Source of the DNA: Bacteroidales bacterium
GTDB taxonomy: Bacteria > Bacteroidota > Bacteroidia > Bacteroidales > UBA932
Assembly: GCA_017469745.1 (NCBI GenBank)
Contig: JAFUFS010000013.1
Coordinates: forward strand, 1 to 64,000
DNA length: 64,000 bases
Reading direction: 5' to 3'
The position numbers were made by a program, and so were the translations under genes. The notes under the pieces were generated by a model. That model did not search any database. It saw nothing but the letters and a program-made list of their open reading frames with translations, and was not told where the DNA came from. This document shows, piece after piece, positions 51,740-60,096 of this stretch (position 1 is its first letter; each line of letters opens with the position of its first letter).

Positions 51740-53425
51740 TCAGGCCATGGCCAATAGTACCAGCAACTGTGCCACAAGGACCCTCATGAACATCGACAGA
51801 GGATAGACGGTGGCGTAGTTGACAGAAGGATAATCAGTTCCGTAAGCGCCTTGGGTAAAGGCCAGCACCGCAGGATCGGTAGTTCCGCCAGAAATGAGAC
51901 CGCAGATCTGGTAGAAGTTGAGCTTGCAGGCATATCTTGCGATCAAGCCGATCGTAAGGATCGGGATGAAGGTAATGAGCGCTCCGTAAAGGATCCACCA
52001 ATAGCCACCGCCAAGGATTGAACTCACGAAGTTCTGGCCCGCGCCAAGACCGACTGCCGCCATGAAGAAGGCTATTCCTATCTCCCTGAGCATCATGTTG
52101 GCACTCTTGGTAGTGTAAATTGTGATCTTCCACTTTGGTCCGAAATAGCCCAGGAGGATTGCAATTATGAGTGGACCTCCTGCAAGCCCGAGCTTGATCG
52201 GCTGCGGAATGCCGGGGAACTTAAGGGGCAGCGATCCGAAGATCACTCCCAGTGCTATTCCGAAAAAGATGGGGATAAGATTAGGCCTGTCCAGACCGGT
52301 CATGGTGTTTCCTACAAGATCGGAAACCGCGTTGACTCCAGACTCGGGGCCTACGATCTGGAGGTTGTCACCCATCTGGATGAAAAGGTTGGGCCTTGCG
52401 ACCAGGTCGATGCCGGTCCTCGTGATTCTGGTGACATTCACTCCGTAATGTGCCCTTATATTGAGATCCTTCAGTTTGACGCCGGTAAGAGAAGGCTTGG
52501 TTACAATCACCCTCCTGGAGACGGTCTTGGTGTCCATCTTCTGCCAGTCGGCTATGTGCATGGGAATCTCTTTTCCGAAAAGGATGCGGATGTGGTCTAC
52601 ATCTTCCTGGGAAGTCACGATCAGGAGCTTGTCGCCTTGATGGAGGATGGTGTCAGGCCCGGGGACGGAGATAACGTCTCCGCGGAGCATCCTGGAGACC
52701 ACCAGATCCTCTCCTACATCCTTGATGACAACTGAAAGCTTTTCTCCGAATATCGCAGGATTCTCGACTTCGCAATGCATCCTGCGGGCCTGGCCCTCTG
52801 ATTCTTCCTCCTTGTCAAGCTCGGCTTTCTCCTTTCCGAGGTCAACATTGAAAAGAGATTTGAATACTATGATGAGGGCTATGACCAGGAGCACTCCCAA
52901 AGGATAGGCAACCGCGTAGGCCGAGGCAAGTCCTGAAGTAGCATCTGTGATTTCTGAAGCCAGGACACCTTCGGAACGCATGATGTCGCTCATCGTCTGC
53001 TGGGCGGCACCGAGCCCCGGGGTGTTGGTGACTGCTCCCGACATGACGCCAGTCATGGTACGAAGGTCCTCCCCGGTGATGAAATGTATGGCCACGGTGA
53101 CTCCCACAGCAAGCAGGACCATGCAGACAGCAAGGAGATTCATCATGAAGCCTCCTTTCTTGAATGAATGGAAAAAGCCGGGGCCTACCTGGAGACCGAT
53201 GGAAAAGACAAAGAGGATCAGGCCGAAATCCTTCATGAAATTCATGACAGTCGTGTCGACCCTTACTCCGAAATGGCTCAATATGATTGCGACGAACAGG
53301 ATCCAGGTCGATCCTATGGAGACTCCTTTTATCTTGAAGCGTCCCAGCCAGAGGCCGGTTGCGATGACTATAGCAAAAACAAGTATGGAGTGGGCGATGC
53401 CTGGGCCCATGATCAAATCTCTCAT
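51740..53425 (-). CDS. AspT/YidE-type transporter with two RCK_C (TrkA-C) domains
   Basis: 561 aa. Two membrane blocks (residues 1-195 and 385-561, about five helices each) surround a cytoplasmic pair of TrkA-C domains: ENPAIFGEKLSVVIKDVGEDLVV near 225-247 and RRVIVTKPSLTGVKLKDLNIRA near 308-329. SGAVTNTPGLGAAQ near 126 and SGGTTDPAVLAFTQGA near 515 are the paired conserved motifs of the aspartate:alanine exchanger family. The substrate may be an amino acid or dicarboxylate. The frame runs far upstream; the ATG at 53425 overlaps the stop of the HU-CCDC81 gene by 4 bases. Confidence 0.88.
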   Translation of the reverse strand: MRDLIMGPGIAHSILVFAIVIATGLWLGRFKIKGVSIGSTWILFVAIILSHFGVRVDTTVMNFMKDFGLILFVFSIGLQVGPGFFHSFKKGGFMMNLLAVCMVLLAVGVTVAIHFITGEDLRTMTGVMSGAVTNTPGLGAAQQTMSDIMRSEGVLASEITDATSGLASAYAVAYPLGVLLVIALIIVFKSLFNVDLGKEKAELDKEEESEGQARRMHCEVENPAIFGEKLSVVIKDVGEDLVVSRMLRGDVISVPGPDTILHQGDKLLIVTSQEDVDHIRILFGKEIPMHIADWQKMDTKTVSRRVIVTKPSLTGVKLKDLNIRAHYGVNVTRITRTGIDLVARPNLFIQMGDNLQIVGPESGVNAVSDLVGNTMTGLDRPNLIPIFFGIALGVIFGSLPLKFPGIPQPIKLGLAGGPLIIAILLGYFGPKWKITIYTTKSANMMLREIGIAFFMAAVGLGAGQNFVSSILGGGYWWILYGALITFIPILTIGLIARYACKLNFYQICGLISGGTTDPAVLAFTQGAYGTDYPSVNYATVYPLSMFMRVLVAQLLVLLAMA

Positions 53426-54117
53426 CTCAAAGGATAGTTTATTATCTGAAGTTCTTCTGGTGTGTATAGGATAGAATCGAATATTCCCGGGCAGATTCTG
53501 GCGACCACGGCGAAGATAACCAATGCCAGCAGGACTGCTCCGATTACGATCAGGAGGATGGCAGACCACGAAAGCCTCCTTCCAGTTTCCTGCACGGGCT
53601 CTGCCGCAGGCTCGGGCTCTGCCGCAGGTTCGGGATCAGATACGATCTGCTGGAGTTGCTGGACAGCCGAAGAGACTTCCTCAGGAGTTTCCTCATGGGT
53701 CTTCAGAGAGATCGGTTCTAGTCCGAATCCGTAAGGGTAGATGTCCAGTTCCTCATCCGCAATGAAGAAGAAAGTGTTCTCCTTGGTGGCCCTCAGCCTT
53801 CCCAGGCCCGGAAGCTGGACCGCCTTCTTGGTCTTGAGGGTCTCCCTCAGTCCGTCGATGAAATCGCCGAGTATCTTCCTGGTAGTCTGTGCGTCAGTCC
53901 CGTTGGCCTGTGAATAGAAATCTATGAGGAGGGTGTCATCCTCGTTCCAGCGCTGGCGGAAAGAAAGGCGTCTGTAAGGTGGATTGATCGTGTAGCCCTT
54001 ATCAGAAAAAGTCGAAGGCATGAGCTCTGAGACGAAGGTCCCGAGGCCTGGTAGCGCAACCTCATCGTTGCGGGTTATCAGATTCCTGACTATGTCCGAG
54101 AAAAGGTCAATATCCAT
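53422..54117 (-). CDS. HU-CCDC81 domain membrane protein without a SPOR domain
   Basis: 231 aa. Two HU-like domains (about 1-60 and 70-135) carry the paired motif VALPGLGTF and VQLPGLGRL. A Pro/Glu/Ala linker (PEPAAEPEPAAEP) leads to one membrane helix (185-207) and a 24-residue tail. In many Bacteroidota relatives the tail is a SPOR domain that binds peptidoglycan; none is present here. The N-terminal part is predicted cytoplasmic. First gene of the long minus-strand run to mscL, with a TACCTTTG -7 box 22 bases before its ATG. Confidence 0.82.
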   Translation of the reverse strand: MDIDLFSDIVRNLITRNDEVALPGLGTFVSELMPSTFSDKGYTINPPYRRLSFRQRWNEDDTLLIDFYSQANGTDAQTTRKILGDFIDGLRETLKTKKAVQLPGLGRLRATKENTFFFIADEELDIYPYGFGLEPISLKTHEETPEEVSSAVQQLQQIVSDPEPAAEPEPAAEPVQETGRRLSWSAILLIVIGAVLLALVIFAVVARICPGIFDSILYTPEELQIINYPLR

Positions 54118-54138
54118 CTCCTTCGCCTAAAGTTGTCA

Positions 54139-54199
54139 CAAAGGTACGCAAAAAAATGTACAAAAAAATTTGCATAAACGGGTTTTTGTTGTACCTTTG
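54139..54199. promoter_or_regulatory. Back-to-back promoters: tRNA-Asn (plus) and envelope operon (minus)
   Basis: Plus strand: TTTG (54169-54172), exactly 19 bases, TACCTTTG (54192-54199), a perfect promoter for the tRNA. Minus strand: TACCTTTG (54146-54139), with only TTT near the -33 position (about 54169). The two -33 regions meet or overlap, so the promoters may compete. Confidence 0.72.
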
Positions 54200-54202
54200 C
54201 AA

Positions 54203-54232
54203 TCCCGAAAGGGAACTGCTCCTGAAAGCAGT
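54203..54232 (+). other. Two small hairpins in the tRNA-Asn transcript leader
   Basis: TCCCGAAAGGGA (54203-54214) can fold as a 4-bp stem with a GAAA loop at the start of the transcript. ACTGC (54215-54219) then pairs with GCAGT (54228-54232). They precede the tRNA by 7 bases and may be processing signals. Confidence 0.55.
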
Positions 54233-54239
54233 CTAAAAT

Positions 54240-54313
54240 TCCTCAATAGCTCAGTTGGTTAGAGCACCTGACTGTTAATCAGGGGGTCGCAGGTTCAAGT
54301 CCTGCTTGAGGAG
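54240..54313 (+). tRNA. tRNA-Asn (anticodon GTT)
   Basis: 74 bases. Acceptor TCCTCAA (54240-54246) pairs with TTGAGGA (54306-54312), discriminator G. The anticodon arm CTGACTGTTAATCAG gives anticodon GTT, and GCAGGTTCAAGTCCTGC is the T arm. No CCA is encoded. Confidence 0.95.
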
Positions 54314-54317
54314 CTCC

Positions 54318-54357
54318 AAAAGGACGAATCATCAGAAACGACGATTCGTCCTTTTTT
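54318..54357 (+). terminator. Rho-independent terminator of tRNA-Asn
   Basis: AAGGACGAATC pairs with GATTCGTCCTT (right arm 54343-54353) around a 12-base loop and runs into six T. It lies 5 bases after the tRNA. Confidence 0.88.
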
Positions 54358-54394
54358 CGATCCTTCTCACTTAAGTAGTAACCAATAGCTTACA

Positions 54395-56041
54395 ATGGGC
54401 AATATAACTAAGGGCATTTTGATCTCTGCAGCTGCCTTGACAGGAGCAGCATCGGCTGCACAACCGGCCCGCCAGCAACAGGAAACTGCACCCGCTGACG
54501 AACGGATGAATGTACTTTTCATCTCGTCCGATGACCTTTGCAGCGCAATGAACGCCTTCGGAGATCCTCGTGTCAAGACTCCGAATCTGGACAGGCTGGC
54601 TCAGATGGGTGTAGTCTTCAACCGAGCCTACAACCAGTCTCCCCTATCGGGGCCCAGCCGAGCATCCATCATGACCGGATGCCGTCCGGATCGGACCGGA
54701 GTCCATGACCTGAGTGGCAAGTTCCGTTACGCCATGCCCGATGCCGTCACCCTTCCACAGCTATTCATGAATAATGGCTATTACGCAGCTCGAGTCGGGA
54801 AGATCTACCATGCCGGAGTGCCGAGCGACATCGGTCAGCCAGGTTCCGACGATCCGGCATCCTGGACAATTGCGTACAATCCGATAGGTCGCGACAGGAC
54901 AGATGAATATCTGCTCGAGGGCAATGTCCACACGGGAACTTGGATGGCGCTGGATTGCAATGACAATGAGATGACGGACGGAATCTCAGCCAATGTCGCT
55001 ATCAGCCTGCTCCGAAGCCGCTACAGCAACGTCGGAAGCGCCTACGGTGGCCCGGCCCGTAAGGATGCACCGCCAAGGAGCCCACGCAATCCTTTCTTCA
55101 TGGCTGTCGGTTTTTATCGGCCGCATGTTCCTTACATCGCACCCCAAAAGTATTTTGACATGTACCCGGAAGTCGAAATCCCTGAGAATTTCGAGCAGGA
55201 ATGGCTGACGAAACCGGATCTTGCCCGAACGAACACTTCATGGAACAATGGAGTCAGCGATGATGACTGCAAGAATTCAGTCCGCGCCTACTATGCATCA
55301 GTGACCTTTGTCGACGCCCAGATCGGCAAGCTGCTGGATGCTTTGGAGGAATTGGATCTGATGGATAAAACCATCATAGTCTTCTGGAGTGACCATGGGT
55401 ACATGCTGGGTGACCACGGCATGTGGCAGAAGCAGAATCTCTTCGAGCGAACCGCCCATCAACCCCTGCTGATCTATGCCCCGGGCATCACCGACGGAAA
55501 GCAGTGCAATGCCATTGTGGAAACGATTGATCTCTACCCTACGATCGCCGACCTGGCAGGACTGAAGGCCCCTGATTCCATTGATGGGGTAAGCCTGAAG
55601 CCCCTTCTGGAGGATGTAAACCTGAAATGGGACCGTCCTGCATTCACACAACAAGCCAGGACCTTGTTCGGCGAAGGGCAGCAGAATGCAAGGATGAGAT
55701 CTTTGAGCGGCGGTACTCGTTTCATGTTCAACCCTGCCTTAAGCGACAGCAACACGACAGTGTTCGGCCGCAGCGTCCGGACAGACCGCTACCGTTACAC
55801 GGAATGGGACGAAGGCCGCGAGGGCGTGGAACTATATGATTATGAGACCGATCCGGAAGAGCATGTCAACCTCGCTCACAATCCTGACAAGAGTACTAGG
55901 AAGCTGATCGAGAAACTCTCTGCCATTCTTCATGCCAGCTATGACAAGGCTGCCATTGAAGAGACCCAGAAGACCATCGCCCGCAACCGGGAAATCGCCA
56001 ACCAAACCCTCGAACCCCTCTACCCCAGAGTGACGTACTGA
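54395..56041 (+). CDS. Secreted Ser-type sulfatase (S1 family)
   Basis: 548 aa with a signal-like N-terminus (GILISAAALTGAASA). NVLFISSDDL near 45 gives the metal Asp pair, and SGPSRASIMTG near 85 is the S-x-P-x-R motif whose first Ser would be turned to formylglycine by an anSME-type maturase (none in this window). FWSDHGYMLGDHGMW near 330 completes the metal site. The closest general type seems iduronate-2-sulfatase-like; the target would be a sulfated glycan. No -7 box was recognised upstream, so it may depend on distant or non-standard promotion. Confidence 0.88.
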   Translation: MGNITKGILISAAALTGAASAAQPARQQQETAPADERMNVLFISSDDLCSAMNAFGDPRVKTPNLDRLAQMGVVFNRAYNQSPLSGPSRASIMTGCRPDRTGVHDLSGKFRYAMPDAVTLPQLFMNNGYYAARVGKIYHAGVPSDIGQPGSDDPASWTIAYNPIGRDRTDEYLLEGNVHTGTWMALDCNDNEMTDGISANVAISLLRSRYSNVGSAYGGPARKDAPPRSPRNPFFMAVGFYRPHVPYIAPQKYFDMYPEVEIPENFEQEWLTKPDLARTNTSWNNGVSDDDCKNSVRAYYASVTFVDAQIGKLLDALEELDLMDKTIIVFWSDHGYMLGDHGMWQKQNLFERTAHQPLLIYAPGITDGKQCNAIVETIDLYPTIADLAGLKAPDSIDGVSLKPLLEDVNLKWDRPAFTQQARTLFGEGQQNARMRSLSGGTRFMFNPALSDSNTTVFGRSVRTDRYRYTEWDEGREGVELYDYETDPEEHVNLAHNPDKSTRKLIEKLSAILHASYDKAAIEETQKTIARNREIANQTLEPLYPRVTY

Positions 56042-56110
56042 GTCACCGCCTTGCCGCCAGCGGCTGTCCCCTCGACTGACATCAACTGCCCACTGAAATC
56101 ACGGCAGAGG

Positions 56111-56142
56111 GTTGGGGGAAAGGTGATTTTTGCGTAAATTCG
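56111..56142 (+). promoter_or_regulatory. Probable promoter of the small secreted protein
   Basis: GTTG (56111-56114), a 20-base spacer and TAAATTCG (56135-56142): one mismatch in each box. It lies 52 bases before the ATG at 56195. Confidence 0.4.
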
Positions 56143-56194
56143 CAGCCGGCCGGAAGAGGATCCGGGCTGATTTGAAACAAAGCTTACAGCAACG

Positions 56195-56653
56195 ATGAAA
56201 AAAGTTCTCATTACCTTGAGCATGATGCTCCTCTCCTGCATTGCAGGCTTTTCAGTCTCCGCACAGAATGCAGAAACCGACAATCTCTTCACCACGCAGG
56301 AAACCGCCAAAGCCGAACCCTACGAAGTTTACTGTGAACTGATTGCTTACACCAACGGCATCTTCACCAACAAGGTGACTATAGACATAGATTTCGGTCA
56401 GGCAGCCGCCTTCTGGTCAAGAGACAGGGCCCTGACAGATGAGAACGGCAACAGATTGGTGTTCAATTCCCTGCTGGACGCTGCCAACTACCTTGGCAAG
56501 CGCGGCTGGGTCTTCAAGCAGGCCTACATAATCCAGAGCATGACAGATGGCGATTCAGGCACCCCCTACCATCACTGGATCATGGCCAAGAGAGTCACTT
56601 CAGAAAGTGAAATCACTGAAGGCTTGACTACTCAGGGAATGGTCCGGAAGTAG
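56195..56653 (+). CDS. Small secreted protein, function unknown
   Basis: 152 aa with a signal peptide (MKKVLITLSMMLLSCIAGFS, cleavage near VSAQ). The mature part, with ANYLGKRGWVFKQAYI near 98 and YHHWIMAKRV near 123, resembles uncharacterised secreted proteins of Bacteroidota. I do not recognise a named family. Its end overlaps the convergent TIM-barrel gene by 22 bases. Confidence 0.72.
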   Translation: MKKVLITLSMMLLSCIAGFSVSAQNAETDNLFTTQETAKAEPYEVYCELIAYTNGIFTNKVTIDIDFGQAAAFWSRDRALTDENGNRLVFNSLLDAANYLGKRGWVFKQAYIIQSMTDGDSGTPYHHWIMAKRVTSESEITEGLTTQGMVRK

Positions 56654-57474
56654 TCGATGCTCTTCTGGATGTCAGGCACTGAATTGTCCCAGTTGTATTC
56701 GTATTCAATGGCGAAATAGCCTTTGAATCCCTGCTCCTCGAGGATTCCGAGCATGGCCGGCACATCAAGCACGCCGGTCCCCCAGATCACATCATGAGCC
56801 CCACCCTCTGCATCTTCAGGAGCGATGTCCTTGAAATGCAGGGAAATGATCCTGCCGTCCAGTTTTCTCAGGCAGTCCAAATGGTCCAGGCCGCACCTCT
56901 TCCAGTGGCCCACATCAGCGCATGAGCCAAGGCGGAAAGACCTTCCGGACACGGCAGCAAGCAGGCTGTCGGGAGTCCAATAGGTAGAGGGCTTCGGATG
57001 ATTATGCACGGAAACTGCGATACCATATTCATTCGAAAGCTTCTCGACGAGGTCCCAGTCCGCCATCGGAGGCTCCGCGGAAATATATTCAAGTCCCATG
57101 GCCTTTGCGAACTCGAACTCCTTCTCCCATTCCGAAGGGTCCGAGGGGACGAAGACTCCCGATCCGACTATCTTGACGCCTTTCGAAGCGGCCAGGTCCA
57201 GGATCTCCTTGCGGGTCCGGGCATCCATCGAATAGCCGAAAACGGCATCTCCCCACTTGTCTCCGAGACGGTGGCCAGGATAGGCTTCTATGTACCCCAG
57301 ACCAAGCTCTGCGGTCTTGTCCAGAGCCTCCACGAAGGAGAATTTGTGGAAGGTGTAGGACTGGATGGCAAGCTTCCAGTCATTCCGTTCGGAGATGCTC
57401 TTTTTCGGAGAGCAAGCGGCAACGGCCGCCATGATTACGGCGGCCGCTGCGAAAAGAATTGATTTCCTAGTCAT
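56632..57474 (-). CDS. Sugar-phosphate isomerase/epimerase-like TIM-barrel lipoprotein
   Basis: 280 aa. A lipobox (MAAVAACSPK, Cys near residue 22) predicts lipid anchoring. The body is an AP-endonuclease-2-like TIM barrel: AIQSYTFHKFSF, YIEAYPGH near 60, VHNHPKPSTYW near 155, CADVGHWKRCGLD near 187, SLHFKD near 215 and AIEYEYNWD near 268 provide the expected metal His and Glu ligands. Members isomerise or epimerise sugars or keto-sugars. The ATG at 57474 is chosen because the longer frame to 57501 has no signal peptide; it overlaps the oxidoreductase stop by 8 bases. Confidence 0.85.
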   Translation of the reverse strand: MTRKSILFAAAAVIMAAVAACSPKKSISERNDWKLAIQSYTFHKFSFVEALDKTAELGLGYIEAYPGHRLGDKWGDAVFGYSMDARTRKEILDLAASKGVKIVGSGVFVPSDPSEWEKEFEFAKAMGLEYISAEPPMADWDLVEKLSNEYGIAVSVHNHPKPSTYWTPDSLLAAVSGRSFRLGSCADVGHWKRCGLDHLDCLRKLDGRIISLHFKDIAPEDAEGGAHDVIWGTGVLDVPAMLGILEEQGFKGYFAIEYEYNWDNSVPDIQKSIDYFRTIP

Positions 57475-58993
57475 TGGGCATGTCAGGTAAGGAATAACCA
57501 TTACGATAGGTGTGCCTGATCCATTCCTCGGCCATCATCTTGGCACTGAACTCGGCATAGCGTCGGTCGAAACGAGGATCGCCGTCGATGACTTTGAAGT
57601 CGTCGTAGTTGACGATCTTGATCTTGTCCGAGTCTGAGATGTTGGTGAAACGCATGTTCTCGCCGTCCCACTTGAGCTCACGATGGAGACCGGTAGGGCC
57701 GGAGAGACGGACTGCGAGGACACCCATGTCAACCATCTCGGTGAAAGGACCGGAGACCTGGAAGTTAGAGGAAGTCTCCACGCGGTTCTCAGGATTCTCC
57801 TTGCAGGCGCGGATCCAATCCTGCTCATGTGCATCGGTGCTCCAGATGTCGCCGTTGCCTCCAGGGACCCTTCTGATGACGGGTGCAGGCTCCTTGAAGT
57901 ATTCCATGGAAGATGCAGGAAGAAGCGTAGGCTTGAGGCCATAGCATCCGGCCATGATCTTGCCCTTGGTCCCGACGAAGATGAGACCTCCGTTCTCGTC
58001 ACCCATCATGACGCCGTCAGGAAGCTCTTCGGGACGGTCGGGAAGAAGGCCGCCGTCGTACCAGTGGACCTTCAGCTCCGGCATGCGTACATTGCTCTTC
58101 GGAGCCCTTGCGGGGAAGGTGTAGGTGATCTTCTCGGCGTGAGGCGGTGAATAGAGGTTGCTCAGGGTCGAGCTGGCCATGACGCTTGTAGGGTACTTTA
58201 TTCCGAGAGCCATGACGACAGGATCCATGATGTGGCAGGCCATGTCGCCGAGGGCTCCGGTACCGAAATCGTAGAAACCACGCCAGTTCCAGGGAGTGTA
58301 GGCAGGATCGTAAGGCCTCATCTCGGCAGGGCCGATGAAGAGATCCCAGTCGAGGGTCTTGGGGACCTTGACCCCACCGGCCGGCTGCATAAGTCCCTGA
58401 GGCCAGATAGGACGGTCCGTCCAGCAGTGGACCTCATAGACGTCGCCGATGACTCCGGACCAGATCCACTCGGAGAGCTGGCGGCAGTCGTCGAAGGAAT
58501 TACCCTGGTTGCCCATCTGGGTTGCAACCCTATATTTCTTGGCCAGCTTGGTAAGGAGCCTGGCCTCATAGACTGAGTGCGTAAGGGGTTTCTGGACATA
58601 GACATGCTTGCCCAGAGTCATCGCATGGGCAGCGACAACGGCGTGAGTGTGATCAGGAGTGGCCACCAGCACGGCATCGATGTCCTTGCCCATCTGGTCG
58701 AACATGACCCTCCAGTCCTTGAAACGCTTGGCTGAAGGATAATCATTGAAGGTCTTCATGGCATACGTCCAGTCCACGTCGCAGAGGGCGACGATGTTCT
58801 CGGTAGCCATGTTCTTCAGATTCCTGCGGCCCACGCCTCCGATGCCGACTCCAGCGATGTTGAGCTTGTCACTCGGGGCCACATAGCCGAGAGTCTTGCC
58901 GAGGACGTGGCTCGGCACGATGGTAAAAGCAGCTGCTCCGGCAGCCGCCGTTATACCTGTCTTGATGAAGTCCCTTCTGGATAATTCTTTCAT
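57467..58993 (-). CDS. Tat-exported Gfo/Idh/MocA-family oxidoreductase
   Basis: 508 aa. A twin-arginine leader ([20 protein letters not shown]) precedes a Rossmann domain with [13 protein letters not shown] near 47, [11 protein letters not shown] near 113 and [11 protein letters not shown] near 131 (catalytic Lys). The C-terminal domain has [13 protein letters not shown] near 250. Exported members carry a tightly bound NAD and act on sugars or glycosides; one subgroup (GH109-type) cleaves alpha-N-acetylgalactosamine, but that is not shown here. Pairing with a TIM-barrel isomerase suggests a keto-sugar intermediate route. Upstream TATATTTG at 59050-59043. Confidence 0.87.
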   Translation of the reverse strand: MKELSRRDFIKTGITAAAGAAAFTIVPSHVLGKTLGYVAPSDKLNIAGVGIGGVGRRNLKNMATENIVALCDVDWTYAMKTFNDYPSAKRFKDWRVMFDQMGKDIDAVLVATPDHTHAVVAAHAMTLGKHVYVQKPLTHSVYEARLLTKLAKKYRVATQMGNQGNSFDDCRQLSEWIWSGVIGDVYEVHCWTDRPIWPQGLMQPAGGVKVPKTLDWDLFIGPAEMRPYDPAYTPWNWRGFYDFGTGALGDMACHIMDPVVMALGIKYPTSVMASSTLSNLYSPPHAEKITYTFPARAPKSNVRMPELKVHWYDGGLLPDRPEELPDGVMMGDENGGLIFVGTKGKIMAGCYGLKPTLLPASSMEYFKEPAPVIRRVPGGNGDIWSTDAHEQDWIRACKENPENRVETSSNFQVSGPFTEMVDMGVLAVRLSGPTGLHRELKWDGENMRFTNISDSDKIKIVNYDDFKVIDGDPRFDRRYAEFSAKMMAEEWIRHTYRNGYSLPDMPND

Positions 58994-59042
58994 ATCGTGT
59001 TAAATTATGTTGATTGCCTGAAACTTGAAAAGTCCACAGTTT

Positions 59043-59070
59043 CAAATATAATAAAAAATGGCTACATTTA
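59043..59070. promoter_or_regulatory. Divergent -7 boxes between oxidoreductase and metallophosphoesterase
   Basis: The minus strand has TATATTTG at 59050-59043 (exact), and the plus strand TACATTTA at 59063-59070 (one mismatch). Neither has a good -33 TTTG. The boxes are only 12 bases apart, so the promoters would overlap. Confidence 0.4.
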
Positions 59071-59110
59071 CATTCATCAAGACTCGAATCTTTCAACCAC
59101 AGACACAATC

Positions 59111-60082
59111 ATGAGCAACAGCATCGACAGAAGAGTATTCATGAAAAGACTGGCAGGAGCCGGCGCCCTCATCGCAACGTCCCAGCTGCCTGCCATCGCA
59201 GAAGACAAACCGGAAGTATTCCCCCAGCGCGGTGGTTACGAGCGTCTCTCTATGAGCTACGCAACAGTCAAGATAGGCCTGGAGAAACCTTTCTCCGTCC
59301 TCCACATCTCAGACACCCACCTCACCGCCGCCTATCCCCACGAGAACGCCAAGAAGCAGGAACTGAACGCTAAGCGCACGGTCACCTTCGGAGGCAGGCA
59401 GGAAGAGGCCCTGAGGGATGCACTGTCCTGGGCGAAACAGCATGTCGACTACATAGTCCACACCGGAGACATCATCGACTGGCAGAGCGAGGCCAATTTC
59501 GATCTCGTTAAGAAATATTTCGGAACTTCGATCATAGGTGCCCTGGGCAACCACGAGTTCACCACGGACATGTGGCTGAGCGACCCTAAGGAGGAAAGGA
59601 CTGAAGCCTACAAGGACAACACCAGGGAAAAGCTCCAGAGCGTCTATCCCTTCGACATCAGCTTCCAGTCCCAGGTAGTGAACGGAGTCAACTTCATAAC
59701 CATGGACGATGTCTATGGCTACGTGACCGGGGAACAGTTCGCCAAGTTCAGGCAGGAGGCCAGGAAAGGCCTGCCTATCGTGCTTTGCATGCATGTTCCT
59801 TTCTTCACGGAGGTAATATGGAGGGCCCATGTGCGCCTCTGGACGGACAAGGGGCCTATGGACTACAGTGCCCTGCCGGAGCCGACAGGCGACTACAAGG
59901 TCCAGCTCGAAGATCCCGTGACCAGGGATTTCATAGCCTACCTGAAGAAAGAGCCTCTTCTCAAATGCATCCTGGCCGGCCACGAGCACCTCACGGTGGA
60001 AGACCAGTTCTCCCCTACCTGCCGGGAATACGTCGTAGGAGGCAACTTCCTCTTCCACGGCCAGGAAGTCCTGTTCATCTGA
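59111..60082 (+). CDS. Exported metallophosphoesterase
   Basis: 323 aa. A Tat-like leader (DRRVFMKRLAGAGALIATS) is followed by calcineurin-type metal motifs: SDTHL (about 66), HTGDIIDW (about 117), LGNHEF (about 142), CMHVPF (about 225) and AGHEHL (about 291). It would hydrolyse a phosphoester in the periplasm; the substrate is unknown. The frame opens at 58997, but the ATG at 59111 sits at the leader. Followed after 14 bases by the serine hydrolase gene. Confidence 0.86.
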   Translation: MSNSIDRRVFMKRLAGAGALIATSQLPAIAEDKPEVFPQRGGYERLSMSYATVKIGLEKPFSVLHISDTHLTAAYPHENAKKQELNAKRTVTFGGRQEEALRDALSWAKQHVDYIVHTGDIIDWQSEANFDLVKKYFGTSIIGALGNHEFTTDMWLSDPKEERTEAYKDNTREKLQSVYPFDISFQSQVVNGVNFITMDDVYGYVTGEQFAKFRQEARKGLPIVLCMHVPFFTEVIWRAHVRLWTDKGPMDYSALPEPTGDYKVQLEDPVTRDFIAYLKKEPLLKCILAGHEHLTVEDQFSPTCREYVVGGNFLFHGQEVLFI

Positions 60083-60096
60083 CACTATCAAACTCA

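Noticed and set aside
56022..56067. Short stems near the sulfatase stop (GTGAC/GTCAC, GCCGC/GCGGC) as a terminator
   Set aside because: Stems are 5 bp and no T-run follows.
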